Assembly: GCF_008704995.1 (NCBI RefSeq)
Contig: NZ_CP023747.1
Span: 4,743,501-4,807,500 of the forward strand
Length of the DNA: 64,000 bases
Direction: 5' to 3'
Origin: Streptomyces nodosus
GTDB taxonomy: Bacteria > Actinomycetota > Actinomycetes > Streptomycetales > Streptomycetaceae
The position numbers and the translations under genes were made by a program. Shown in pieces: positions 15,321-23,689 of this stretch; positions within the stretch are counted from its first letter, which is position 1, and each line of letters begins with the position of its first letter. The notes under the pieces were generated by a model. The model had not been told where the DNA came from. It worked only from the letters and a program-made list of their open reading frames with translations, and searched no databases.

Positions 15321-16211
15321 ATGCTGCCGCTGTTCCTCGCCCTGCTGACGGCCCTCTCCGCCGCGGGGATCCTGCTGGGCATCCGGCTGATCCGCGCGGA
15401 CGCCAAGCTGCCCGGCGATCTCGCGCTGGCCCTGGAGGTCGGCGCCACCCGGGTCTCCAAGGCCGGATCAGCCGTCGACCGCCTCGGTATGCGCTTCGCC
15501 CCGCTGGTGCTGCGGCTGATGGGCCCCCGCCGCGCGGACGAGAAGCGCCGCCGTATCGACATGGCGGGCAACCCGGGCGGTCTCACCCTGCAGCGGTACG
15601 CCGCACGCCGGGCGGTGTACGGAGTCTTCGGCGTCCTGATGGCCCTGATCTTCCTGAGCAACGGCAGTCCGCTGCTCGCCCTGGCCACCCTCGCCTTCGG
15701 CCTGCTCGCCGCCGACGCCCTGATCTGGCAGGCCGTCCGCGAACGCAAGGACGTCATCGACCGTACGCTGCCGGACTTCCTGGACGTCCTCGCGGTCGTC
15801 GTCTCGGCCGGGCTCGGCTTCCGTCAGGCCCTGGACCGGGTCGCGGAGCGCTATGAGGGCCCCTGGGCGGACGAACTGCGCATCACCCTGCGCCAGATGG
15901 ACATGGGGGTCTCCCGCCGCCAGGCCTTCGACGAGCTCCGCCGGCGCAACTCCTCGGAGCAGGTGGCCCAGTTCGTCTCGGCACTGCAACAGGGGGAGGA
16001 ACTCGGCTCCCCGATCGCGGAGACCCTGATCCAGCTGGCCACCGACATGCGCCGCACCGACGCCCAGAACGCCCGCCGCCGCGCGGCCAAGACGATCCCC
16101 AAGGCCACCCTGGTCACCCTGGTCTTCATGCTCCCGGCGACCATGATCCTGATCGCCACGGGCATGTTCCTGGGGTCGGGGACCGACTTCGGATCGATTC
16201 TGGGCCGATGA
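15321..16211 (+). CDS. tadC: Tad pilus inner-membrane platform protein TadC
   Basis: 296 residues, T2SSF family. Hydrophobic segments lie at the N-terminus, at ~95-135 (GVFGVLMALIFLSN, LLALATLAFGLLAADAL) and at the C-terminus (TLVTLVFMLPATMILIATGMFLG). The cytoplasmic T2SSF domain includes LPDFLDVLAVVVSAGLGFRQAL and EELGSPIAETLIQLA. Its stop overlaps the histidine-kinase ATG (16208), so the sensor is translated in the pilus operon. Confidence 0.92.
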   Translation: MLPLFLALLTALSAAGILLGIRLIRADAKLPGDLALALEVGATRVSKAGSAVDRLGMRFAPLVLRLMGPRRADEKRRRIDMAGNPGGLTLQRYAARRAVYGVFGVLMALIFLSNGSPLLALATLAFGLLAADALIWQAVRERKDVIDRTLPDFLDVLAVVVSAGLGFRQALDRVAERYEGPWADELRITLRQMDMGVSRRQAFDELRRRNSSEQVAQFVSALQQGEELGSPIAETLIQLATDMRRTDAQNARRRAAKTIPKATLVTLVFMLPATMILIATGMFLGSGTDFGSILGR

Positions 16212-17512
16212 CGAGCAGACGGACCGATCACTCCGCCCCCGGGTATCTGGAGGACGACGCCCCGGCGCCCGACGGCGTCCGCCTCCAGCTGGGCGCGGTG
16301 CAGGCCCTGTGCCGCCAGACCGTGGCCGTGCGCCTCGCCCTGGTCGTGATCGGTGCCCCCTTCGCCCTGGCGGGCGCCCGGGACGGCGCGCCCCGCCATG
16401 CCGTGCTGGTGGCCGCCGTGCTGGGCGTCATGACCTCCTACGCCCTGCTGCGCGACTGGGACCGGGTGGGCCCACGGCTGCTGGCCCACCCCTCGCTGAT
16501 GGCGCTGGACCTCCTCTTCGTCGCCACCCTGCTGCTGACCGCGTCCCCCGCCTCCCCGCTCGCCTATGCCACCGTCTGCACCCCCCTGCTGGCCGGGCTG
16601 CTCTACGGCTGGCGGGGCGCCGGCGTGCTCACCGGACTCCAACTGGCCGTCGTGCTGACGGTGTTCAGGGCCTGGCAGCACCGCCCGGGCGCCGGGACCA
16701 GCACCCTCCTCGTCGCGGGCTTCTGCATCGCCGCCGGCATCATCGGGGTGACCCTGCGCAATCTGCTGTTCCGCTTCGGCGCGGCCGGCGTGGCGCTCTC
16801 CGAGGCCCATGCGCGGCTCGCCGCCGCGGAGGCCGTCGAATCCGAACGCGCCCGGCTCGCCCGGGAGATGCACGACTCCGTGGCCAAGACCCTGCACGGC
16901 CTGGCGCTGGCGGCGGAGGCCCTGGCGGTCTCGGCCGCGCACCGCGAGCCCGAGACGCTCAGGCGTCAGGCGACCCTGGTGGCGGGCGCGGCCCGCAGGG
17001 CGGCCACCGAATCCCGGGATCTGCTGTCGGACCTGCGCCGCCGCACCGACCCGGCGGCCGACCGGCTGGCCCTGGCTCCCGAGATCGACGTCCGCTTACG
17101 CGAGTTCACCGCACGCACCGGGACCGCGGCCGAACTGACCACGCCGGACACCCCGCTGCTGCTGCCGTTCGCGACGGCACAGCAACTGCTGGCGATCCTC
17201 TCGGAGGCACTGGAGAACACCCACCGCCATGCCCGCGCCACCCGGGTACGGGTCACGGTCGACACCACCGGGGGCACGGCCCTCGGCCTGCGGATCGGGG
17301 ACGACGGCACCGGCCTGCCCGCCGCCGTCTCTCCCGGGGACCTGGCGAAGAGCGGCCACTTCGGTCTGCTGGGCATGACCGAACGCGCCGCTTCCCTGGG
17401 AGGCCGGCTCCGGCTGGGCCGCTCACCGCTCGGCGGCACCGAGATCCATCTGCACCTCCCGCTCTCCGCGCCCGCTCCCCCTCCCCCGCACGAGGAGGCC
17501 GCCCATGCCTGA
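16208..17512 (+). CDS. Membrane sensor histidine kinase (HisKA_3/NarL type) in the Tad operon
   Basis: 434 residues. Several membrane helices span ~35-185 (VRLALVVIGAPFALAGA, LLFVATLLLTASPASPLAYA, TLLVAGFCIAAGIIGV). A dimerisation/phosphoacceptor region ARLAREMHDSVAKTLHGLALA follows (His in MHDS), then an HATPase_c domain (NTHRHARATRVRV, IGDDGTGLP, HFGLLGMTERAASLGG). Leu 297 is encoded by TTA (17096-17098), implying bldA dependence. It overlaps tadC (ATGA) upstream and the response regulator downstream by 8 nt. It probably senses an envelope signal to control pilus expression; the target is unproven. Confidence 0.92.
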   Translation: MTSRRTDHSAPGYLEDDAPAPDGVRLQLGAVQALCRQTVAVRLALVVIGAPFALAGARDGAPRHAVLVAAVLGVMTSYALLRDWDRVGPRLLAHPSLMALDLLFVATLLLTASPASPLAYATVCTPLLAGLLYGWRGAGVLTGLQLAVVLTVFRAWQHRPGAGTSTLLVAGFCIAAGIIGVTLRNLLFRFGAAGVALSEAHARLAAAEAVESERARLAREMHDSVAKTLHGLALAAEALAVSAAHREPETLRRQATLVAGAARRAATESRDLLSDLRRRTDPAADRLALAPEIDVRLREFTARTGTAAELTTPDTPLLLPFATAQQLLAILSEALENTHRHARATRVRVTVDTTGGTALGLRIGDDGTGLPAAVSPGDLAKSGHFGLLGMTERAASLGGRLRLGRSPLGGTEIHLHLPLSAPAPPPPHEEAAHA

Positions 17513-18242
17513 CCAGGGACTCCCCGGACCGCTGCTGCGTGTCCTGGTGGCCGACGACAATCCGGTGGTACGGGCGGGCCTGACCGCCCTGCTGTCCGCC
17601 CACCCCGGCATCGAGGTGGTGGCGGAGGCCGCGGACGGCGGCCAGGCGCTGGCCCACGCCCGGTGTCACCGTCCCGACCTGGTCCTCCTGGACGTCCGTA
17701 TGCCCGGCACGGACGGTTTGACCGCACTGCCCGAACTGGCCCGCACGGCCCCCGTGATGATGCTGACCTACAGCAGGGAACCCGAGGTGGTGGCCGAGGC
17801 ACTGCACCGCGGGGCCTCCGGCTACCTGGTGCACGGCGAGTTCACGGCCGACGAACTGCTCACGGCGGTCTGGGAGGTGAGCCGGGGGAGACCGACGCTC
17901 TCCTCGGCCGTCTCGCTCGCCGCTTCCCATGAATCACGGCAAAAGTCTTCGCGGATGCAACCGATTGTGGCACAGTCGTCGAAGGCCCGTTCGGCCCGCG
18001 CGGAAGGCCCCCGGCGTCGCACCCCGGGGTGGCTGGACTTCGGTCTGAGCTCCAGGGAGGTGGAGGTCATGGATCTCATCGCGTCCGGCATGAACAACCG
18101 TCAGATCGCCGCCGCCTGCTTCATCAGCGAGAAGACCGTCAAGAATCACATCAATCGCATCTTTGCAAAGTTGCACAGTTCCTCGCGCAGCGAAGCGATC
18201 GCCCACTGGCTGGGCACCTCACGGGAGGGGTGGAGCCGATGA
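17505..18242 (+). CDS. NarL/LuxR-family response regulator
   Basis: 245 residues. The receiver domain has acidic pocket VADDN, phospho-Asp in LVLLDVRMPG and a Thr in MLTYS. A ~35-residue linker follows, then a LuxR HTH (LSSREVEVMDLIASGMNNRQIAAACFISEKTVKNHINRIF). Overlaps the kinase gene by 8 nt, so it is the cognate partner. It sits between the pilus machinery and the flp pilin gene, so control of the pilin promoter in 18243-18356 is a fair guess. Confidence 0.92.
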   Translation: MPDQGLPGPLLRVLVADDNPVVRAGLTALLSAHPGIEVVAEAADGGQALAHARCHRPDLVLLDVRMPGTDGLTALPELARTAPVMMLTYSREPEVVAEALHRGASGYLVHGEFTADELLTAVWEVSRGRPTLSSAVSLAASHESRQKSSRMQPIVAQSSKARSARAEGPRRRTPGWLDFGLSSREVEVMDLIASGMNNRQIAAACFISEKTVKNHINRIFAKLHSSSRSEAIAHWLGTSREGWSR

Positions 18243-18359
18243 CCGCCCGCCGCCAGGGAAGTTGGGCCCCTGGGCCCACTCGGAGTGAGGGTTCCTTCAC
18301 CTACGGTGCCAGGGTCGGCGGTATCGGTATCGGCATCGGCTGGGAGGCCAGGGACTGTG

Positions 18360-18563
18360 ATGACCAGGACGAGGCGCCGGATCGGCGCGTGGCGGCGGAC
18401 CGTGGTCTCCCGGATGCGGGGGGATGCCGGGGCGGGGTTCGTGGAGTATGCCGGGTTGATGATCATCATTGCGGGGATCTTCACCATGATCGACGGCCTG
18501 GGGCTCGACGGCGCGATCTCGGGGGCGATCATGAGAGCCGTGAACAACGTCATCGGCGGCTGA
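18360..18563 (+). CDS. flp: Flp-type major pilin
   Basis: 67 residues with a basic leader (TRTRRRIGAWRRTVVSRMRG), then DAGAGFVEYAGLMIIIAGIFTMIDGLGLDG. The prepilin-peptidase motif G/xxxxEY is present (Gly, then AGFVEY), followed by the hydrophobic polymerisation helix. The mature pilin would be ~41 residues, short as expected for Flp/Fap pilins. The ATG at 18360 or the adjacent GTG at 18357 both follow GGGAGG (18342-18347); the choice is uncertain. A 114-nt gap upstream may hold its own promoter. Confidence 0.88.
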   Translation: MTRTRRRIGAWRRTVVSRMRGDAGAGFVEYAGLMIIIAGIFTMIDGLGLDGAISGAIMRAVNNVIGG

Positions 18564-19168
18564 TTTCCTTACGCCGACCGGGCGATCGTGGGCAAACGCT
18601 TCCCCTCTACATCTGGTTGACGGGAATTCTGCTGTTCGCCGCCGTCGCCTTCTTCGTCTTCGCGCAGGCGGCGTCCGCCCGTAACGGAGCCCAATCGGCA
18701 GCGGACGCCGCGGCGTTGGCTGCCGCACAGGATTCCCGCGACGAGCTGATGACCCGGCTCGAAGGGGCCATCGGCGAGGACGACGACTGGCTGAAGTGGC
18801 TCAGAGGCGACCTCTACGAGGGGACGGGCGCCACCAGCGCGGCCGAGCGGCTCGCGGCCCAGAACGATGCCACCGTGGTGGGCGGGGCCGTTCCCACGGT
18901 CGTGAGCGGTTTCCCCGGATACCGCGTGTCGATCGAGACGCGGTACACGGTCGGAAAGTCCATCATCCCGGGCACGGAGACGATGCATGCCAAGGCCCAC
19001 GCCACGGCGGTCATCCAGCCGCGCTGCACCTATGCGTCGGACGCCGACCCCGAGAAGTCCGTACAACTGGACTGCGCCGGCCAACTCGTCGACATCGACC
19101 CCGAAGATTTCCGTTCGGACGACCTTCCTGACGCGTCCGTGCTGTTCTCTGTGCATCTGGCCGAGTGA
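18560..19168 (+). CDS. TadG-like/TadE-family pilus-associated membrane protein with atypical start
   Basis: About 202 residues. An N-terminal GDRGQTLPLYIWLTGILLFAAVAFFVFAQAA anchor is followed by NGAQSAADAAALAAAQDSRDE, the classic TadE/TadG Ala-rich segment, and an extracytoplasmic domain with two Cys. The reading frame is open far upstream, but I see no ATG or GTG near the expected start. A CTG at 18560 overlapping the flp stop (CTGA) is the most economical choice; a TTG at 18617 would remove the conserved GDRGQ. Codon 4 from that CTG is TTA (18569-18571), a bldA-type codon. The function as a minor pilus or wall-anchoring component is inferred. Confidence 0.7.
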   Translation: MISLRRPGDRGQTLPLYIWLTGILLFAAVAFFVFAQAASARNGAQSAADAAALAAAQDSRDELMTRLEGAIGEDDDWLKWLRGDLYEGTGATSAAERLAAQNDATVVGGAVPTVVSGFPGYRVSIETRYTVGKSIIPGTETMHAKAHATAVIQPRCTYASDADPEKSVQLDCAGQLVDIDPEDFRSDDLPDASVLFSVHLAE

Positions 19169-19183
19169 AAGGAAGCCGTACCG

Positions 19184-19771
19184 ATGGACTTTCGGCACAC
19201 CATGAATAGCCGCAGAGCGCTGAGCGCGATGGCGATCACGGCTGGGCTGCTTCTCACAGCGGTCGGTTGTGGTGGGGGAGATGACGGGAAGTCGGACAAG
19301 GGGGCCGCCCCCACTTCCGCGCCCACCCGAAGCGGCAGCGGCCAGAAGGAGTCCGAGGCGCCCCAGCAGGACACGGTGCTCGCCGAGGTCAAAGGGCAGA
19401 ACGGTCTGACGCTGGCCGTCACCTCCGCCAAGCGTGACAGCGGGGGCTTCATGACCGTCGAGGGAAGCGTCACGAACAACACGGGCACGCTGTGGGTCGC
19501 GGCGGACTGGCGAGGTGACGAACGGGAGCTGGCCAAGAACGGCGGCTCCATCGCGGGAGCCAGCCTGATCGATCAGAAGGGCAAGAAGAAGTACCTGATC
19601 CTCCGCGACACCTCGGGGCGCTGCCTCTGTACGCAGTTCACCGGGGGAGTGCCGGACGGTGGCACCGCCCAGTGGTTCGCCCAATTCCCCGCCCCGCCCC
19701 AAGACACCACCACCGTCGACTTCCAGGTCGGTGGCATGCCCCCCGCCTCCATCGAGATCTCCCAGGGGTGA
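19184..19771 (+). CDS. Putative lipoprotein downstream of the Tad pilus genes
   Basis: 195 residues. The signal peptide ends in a lipobox (LLTAVGC, Cys ~29), so the protein is probably anchored to the outer face of the membrane. A Gly/Ser/Pro linker is followed by a ~120-residue beta-rich domain (LTLAVTSAKRDSGGFMTVEGSVTNNTG, DFQVGGMPPASIEI) of the kind seen in DUF4352-like immunoglobulin-fold lipoproteins. ATG at 19184 with an AAAGGAAG ribosome site. 6 nt before the OmpA-like gene. No function assigned. Confidence 0.75.
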   Translation: MDFRHTMNSRRALSAMAITAGLLLTAVGCGGGDDGKSDKGAAPTSAPTRSGSGQKESEAPQQDTVLAEVKGQNGLTLAVTSAKRDSGGFMTVEGSVTNNTGTLWVAADWRGDERELAKNGGSIAGASLIDQKGKKKYLILRDTSGRCLCTQFTGGVPDGGTAQWFAQFPAPPQDTTTVDFQVGGMPPASIEISQG

Positions 19772-19777
19772 GCGACC

Positions 19778-20440
19778 GTGGCCTCCGCCCGCACCGCCTT
19801 CACCGCACTCGGTCTCCTCACCGCCCTCACCCTGACCGGCGCCCCCTCGGCCGCGGCCGACGACGATCCCAGCGCGCCCCCCGGCACCGTCACCACCTCC
19901 CCGCCCCCCTCCGTCGACCCCGCCAGCCCCGGGCTGAAGCTCGCCGACGGGGCGCGCCTCGCTCCCGCCAAGGTGCTGGACATCAAGTCGGTCGTCGAGG
20001 ACCTCGGCGGCGAGGAGCGGCGGGAGGACACCAATGAGAACGTCACCTTCGCGCTCCAGGCGGAGGTGCTGTTCCCCAAGGACAGCTCCAAGCTGAACCC
20101 GGAGGCGCGCTCCCGTATCGACGCCATCGCGGAGGAGGCGAAGAAGCAGAACGCGACGAACATCCGCGTCTTCGGCTTCACGGACGACCTGGGCTCCTAC
20201 GCCCACGGCCTGACGCTCTCCAAGAAACGCGCCGAGGCGGTCCACGACCTGCTGGCCGGGAGCCTCGGCCCGAATGTCACCTTCGAGGTGCGTGGCTACA
20301 GCGAGGACTACCCGATCGCCGACAACTCCACCGAGGAGGGCCGCCGCAAGAACCGTCGCGTGGAGGTGTCGTTCCCGAGGGGAGGAGCGGGTGGTGCCGG
20401 CGCCCCGGAGGGTGCCGGCACGGGAATGTCCGCCGGCTGA
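19778..20440 (+). CDS. Secreted OmpA-family (peptidoglycan-associated) protein
   Basis: 220 residues with a Sec signal peptide (cleavage probably after APSAAA), a Pro-rich linker, then an OmpA/MotB C-like domain from ~85 (ALQAEVLFPKDSSKLNPEARSRIDAIAEEAKK, IRVFGFTDDLGS, LSKKRAEAVHDLL, EGRRKNRRVEV). The NRRVEV end and the Asp/Arg positions are those used to bind diaminopimelate in peptidoglycan. GTG start 6 nt after the lipoprotein. It may tether the pilus assembly to the cell wall. OmpA-like proteins also occur beside Tad loci in other actinobacteria. Confidence 0.85.
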   Translation: MASARTAFTALGLLTALTLTGAPSAAADDDPSAPPGTVTTSPPPSVDPASPGLKLADGARLAPAKVLDIKSVVEDLGGEERREDTNENVTFALQAEVLFPKDSSKLNPEARSRIDAIAEEAKKQNATNIRVFGFTDDLGSYAHGLTLSKKRAEAVHDLLAGSLGPNVTFEVRGYSEDYPIADNSTEEGRRKNRRVEVSFPRGGAGGAGAPEGAGTGMSAG

Positions 20441-20544
20441 CGCAGCAGGTGTCCGAGGCGGTACGGCGTGGCAAGGGGGGACCGGTCCGCCGTGCCTGAG
20501 TACCGTGGGCGCCGATGCCGGGACCGACGTCGGTGAGGTGCGCG

Positions 20545-21120
20545 ATGAGAAAGATCGTCCTGATGATGTCGATGTCCCTCGACGGCTGTATCGAGGGCCC
20601 GAACCGTGAGATCGACTGGCACCTGGTCGACGACGAGCTGCACCGGCACTTCAACGAGGTGCTCGCACCGATGGGCGCCTTCCTCAGCGGTCGCGTCACC
20701 CACCAGCTGATGGCCGGGTTCTGGCCCACCGCCGACGCGGATCCGCACAGCACCGGGCCCATGGTCGAGTACGCCCGGATCTGGCGGAACATGCCGAAGG
20801 TCGTCTTCTCGCGGACGCTCCAGCACGCCGACTGGCACACCACCATCGTCCGGGAGGTCGTCGTCGACGACATCCTCGCGCTCAAGGCGCAGGACGGCGG
20901 CGACCTCGCGCTCGGCGGGGCCGACCTCACCGCGGAGTTTCTGCGGCACGACCTCATCGACGAGTTCCGGGTGTACGTCCATCCGGTGCTCATCGGCCGG
21001 GGCAAGCGGCTCTTCCCCGAGGCCGACACCCTGACCTCCCTGCGGCTGAAGGACTCCCGCCGGTTCGGCAACGGGGTGGTGCTGCTGCACTACGAGCGCC
21101 CGGCGGCGGACGGCAGGTGA
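20545..21120 (+). CDS. RibD C-terminal/dihydrofolate reductase-family protein
   Basis: 191 residues of the YyaP/RibD-C type: KIVLMMSMSLDGCIEGPN at the start, FLSGRVTHQLMAGFW, VVFSRTL, DLALGGADLTAEFLRHDLIDEF and HPVLIGRGKRLF. The fold binds NADPH, but the substrate is usually unknown and most are not true DHFRs. The ATG at 20545 (GGTGAGG upstream) is preferred to the 20515 ATG because it matches the family N-terminus. Monocistronic. Confidence 0.85.
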   Translation: MRKIVLMMSMSLDGCIEGPNREIDWHLVDDELHRHFNEVLAPMGAFLSGRVTHQLMAGFWPTADADPHSTGPMVEYARIWRNMPKVVFSRTLQHADWHTTIVREVVVDDILALKAQDGGDLALGGADLTAEFLRHDLIDEFRVYVHPVLIGRGKRLFPEADTLTSLRLKDSRRFGNGVVLLHYERPAADGR

Positions 21121-21176
21121 GGGCCTCTCCCGGCAGCGGTGTTGTGTCGGCCGGGCCCGCCCGATAGGAAGCTCGT

Positions 21177-22049
21177 ATGACTGGACTCGGTGCGGTGTTC
21201 CGGCCCCAACTGCCTCCCGAGCGACTGCGCGCGCTGGCGCGGATCGCGGACGAGTCGGGCCTCGAGGAGTTGTGGCTGTGGGAGGACTGCTTTCTGGAAG
21301 GGGGCGTCTCCGCCGCGTCCGCCGCGCTGGCCTGGACCGAGCGGCTGCGGGTGGGCGTCGGACTGCTGCCGGTGCCGCTGCGCAATGTGGCGCTCACCGC
21401 GATGGAGGCCGCCACGCTGGAGCGGATGTTCCCCGGGCGGGCGATCCTCGGTGTCGGACACGGCGTCCAGAGCTGGATGGGACAGGTCGGTGCGCGCGCC
21501 GAGTCGCCCATGACGCTGCTGCGCGAGTATCTGGAGGCGCTGCGGGCCCTGCTGCGTGGTGAGCGCGTCACCACGGAGGGGCGATATGTGACGCTGGACG
21601 GCGTCGCACTGGACTGGCCGCCCGAGGGGACGGTCCGGGTGTTCGCCGGGGCCACCGGGCCGCGCACACTGCGGCTGTCCGGAGCCGCGGCCGACGGGAG
21701 CATCCTCACCGCCGCCACACCGCCCGACGGCGTCCGGAGGGCCCGTCAGCTCATCGACGAGGGTCGGGAGTCGGCCGGTCGCACGGGCCCTCACCCCGTC
21801 GTGGTCTATCTCCGCGCGGCCACCGGACCGGACGCCGCCGCGCGGCTGCGTGCCGAGACCGAGGCCGACGGGGAGGGCTCGCTGCCGGAACACGGTGCGG
21901 CCGGGGACGCGGAAGCCGTCGCCGAGGCCGTCCGGCGCCTCGCCGACGCGGGTGCCGACACCGTGGTCCTCCAGCCCACCGCGGACGAACCGGACCCGGA
22001 GGGCTTCGTCCGGTTCGTGGCCCGGGAGGTACGTCCCCTGGTGCCGTAG
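21177..22049 (+). CDS. LLM-class flavin-dependent oxidoreductase
   Basis: 290 residues of the luciferase-like monooxygenase/F420-dependent family: LRALARIADESGLEELWLWEDCF, LPVPLRNVALTAMEAATLERMFPGR, GVGHGVQSWMGQ and FAGATGPRTLRLSGAAADG. The TIM-barrel segments are complete and the length is normal. It could use F420 or FMN; the substrate is unknown. AGGAAG 6 nt before the ATG. Confidence 0.85.
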   Translation: MTGLGAVFRPQLPPERLRALARIADESGLEELWLWEDCFLEGGVSAASAALAWTERLRVGVGLLPVPLRNVALTAMEAATLERMFPGRAILGVGHGVQSWMGQVGARAESPMTLLREYLEALRALLRGERVTTEGRYVTLDGVALDWPPEGTVRVFAGATGPRTLRLSGAAADGSILTAATPPDGVRRARQLIDEGRESAGRTGPHPVVVYLRAATGPDAAARLRAETEADGEGSLPEHGAAGDAEAVAEAVRRLADAGADTVVLQPTADEPDPEGFVRFVAREVRPLVP

Positions 22050-22099
22050 CGCGGTCCACGGTCCGGTTAATCCGGTGGCACACCCCGGCCGGTCCCCGG

Positions 22100-22105
22100 C
22101 ACGAT
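22100..22105 (+). promoter_or_regulatory. -10 box of a leaderless promoter
   Basis: CACGAT ends 6 nt before the ATG at 22112 and no purine-rich ribosome site is present, so the methyltransferase mRNA probably starts at its ATG. Confidence 0.4.
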
Positions 22106-22111
22106 CACCGT

Positions 22112-22894
22112 ATGAGCAGCGGCCGCAACTACGAGGACCTCGTCGAAGAAGCCGTCGACGCCCCGGTCGACGGCTGGGACTTCTCCTGGTTCGAGGGCCG
22201 GGCCACGGAGGAACGGCCCCCGTGGGGATACGCGGGTGCCATGGCGGAACGGCTGGCGCACGCGTCCGCCGCGCTCGACATCCAGACGGGGGGAGGGGAG
22301 GTGCTGGCCTCCGCGGCGGTGCTGCCGCCGGTCACCGTGGCCACCGAGGGATGGCCGCCCAATGTCGCCAGGGCCACCGCCCTGCTCCACCCGCGCGGTG
22401 CCGTGGTCGTCGCCTCGCCCGAGGACGCGCCGCTGCCGTTCGCGGACGGCGCCTTCGACCTCGTCACCAGCCGGCACCCGGTGCGCACCCACTGGCAGGA
22501 GATCTCCCGCGTGCTGCGCCCCGGGGGCACCTACTTCTCGCAGCAGGTCGGCCCGGCCAGTGTCGTGGAGGTCGCCGAGTACTTCCTCGGGCCGCAGTCG
22601 GAAGACGCCCTGAGCTTCCGCGACCCGGGGCGTGCGCGGGCCGCGGCCGAGGCGGCCGGACTGGAGGTCGTGGACCTGCGGGAGGCGCGGCTGCGCATGG
22701 AGTTCCATGACATCGGCGCCGTGGTCCACTTCCTGCGCAAGGTGATCTGGATCGTCCCGGACTTCACCGTGGAGCGGTACGAGCCCCGGCTCAGGGAGCT
22801 GCACCGGCGGATCGAGTCCGGGGGCCCCTTCGTGGCCCACAGCACCCGCTTCCTGATCGAGGCCCGCACCCCGGTGGGACAGGGGACCGGCTGA
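22112..22894 (+). CDS. SAM-dependent methyltransferase (class I)
   Basis: 260 residues. The SAM motif is partly degenerate (LDIQTGGGEVLASAAVLPPVTVATEGWPPN), followed by LPFADGAFDLVTSRHPVRTHWQEISRVLRPGGTYFSQQVG, typical of Methyltransf_11 proteins. The C-terminal half (RMEFHDIGAVVHFLRKVIWIVPDF) resembles the rRNA guanine methyltransferase/UbiE-like relatives found in many actinomycetes. The substrate cannot be inferred. Confidence 0.85.
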   Translation: MSSGRNYEDLVEEAVDAPVDGWDFSWFEGRATEERPPWGYAGAMAERLAHASAALDIQTGGGEVLASAAVLPPVTVATEGWPPNVARATALLHPRGAVVVASPEDAPLPFADGAFDLVTSRHPVRTHWQEISRVLRPGGTYFSQQVGPASVVEVAEYFLGPQSEDALSFRDPGRARAAAEAAGLEVVDLREARLRMEFHDIGAVVHFLRKVIWIVPDFTVERYEPRLRELHRRIESGGPFVAHSTRFLIEARTPVGQGTG

Positions 22895-23073
22895 CGGGAC
22901 ATCGGCGCGAGGGTTTCCGCATCGTTATCGGGGACGGCTCGTCCTGCCTCCCTGAGGCATTGTAAGTTCAGACCAAGGTAATTCGCGTGAGCAAAGCCAC
23001 GCGGTCGGCACCGCGCGGTGGAGGGGGCTGCGCGGTGCCCCGGACCCGGTCGACCGCGCGTCAGGTGCCGCCG

Positions 23074-23454
23074 TCAGGCGCCGTCGGAGGGGGCCGTGGC
23101 GGAGGGCCGTCGGAGGACGTCGTCAGGGAACACCGTCAGCCGGGTCCCGCGCCGTATCCCCCAGCGGCTCAGCGCACCGGCCTCCGCCTCCAGGACGTGC
23201 CGCGCCCGGGGGCGAGGCAGGCCGATCCGCCCGGGCCGCATCGTCCGCACCGCCGTCACCCGCAGCCCCCGGTCCAGATAGGCGACATCGATCGCGAAGC
23301 GCATGCCCAGGGTGTGGACCGCGCTCGCCGGGCTCAGCAGCAGCGCCCCCTCGATCCCGTCCCGCCCGAGCAGCCCGCGCCGCCGGTCCCGCGCCGACCG
23401 GGCGACCTCCAGCGGCACCCCGCCCGGGGTCCCCGCCGTTGTGAGCATCGCCAT
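23074..23454 (-). CDS. DUF192 family protein
   Basis: 126 residues with the DUF192 core: VARSARDRRRGLLGRDGIEGALLL, HTLGMRFAIDVAYLDRGLRVTAVRTMRPGRIGLPRPRARHVLEAEAGALSRWGI. The family is small, beta-rich and without established biochemistry. I chose ATG 23454; the frame stays open upstream to 23709 but that extension is not family-like. Divergent from the ncRNA candidate and the prenyltransferase. Confidence 0.8.
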   Translation of the reverse strand: MAMLTTAGTPGGVPLEVARSARDRRRGLLGRDGIEGALLLSPASAVHTLGMRFAIDVAYLDRGLRVTAVRTMRPGRIGLPRPRARHVLEAEAGALSRWGIRRGTRLTVFPDDVLRRPSATAPSDGA

Positions 23455-23689
23455 GACCGTGACCTTAGCCACGGAGTCAAGCGCGCGTTCCCCGTGCGGG
23501 TCACCCACCGGGAGTAAGGCGAACGACCGTGTCGGATGCTTCACAAAGCGGCACAGAACCCTTGGATACCTCGGGATCAAGCCGGATTCCTTGTGAATGG
23601 GCTGTGTTCTCGCCATGATCGCGCGCTGAACGAGCGCTCCCGGGCTCACCGGGGCGTCGCCGAGTGAATTCGGAGAGTAGTTGTGGCAC

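Noticed and set aside
18029..18560. Upstream extension of the TadG-like frame
   Set aside because: The frame overlaps the response regulator and flp genes in a different phase and is Arg/Gly/His-rich, so it is not coding.
20515..20544. Upstream ATG of the RibD/DHFR-like gene
   Set aside because: The ten extra residues do not match the family start, and a better-spaced GGTGAGG precedes the ATG at 20545.
22987..23517. Plus-strand open frames over the DUF192 gene
   Set aside because: They are Arg/Pro-rich shadows; the minus strand encodes a recognisable DUF192 domain.
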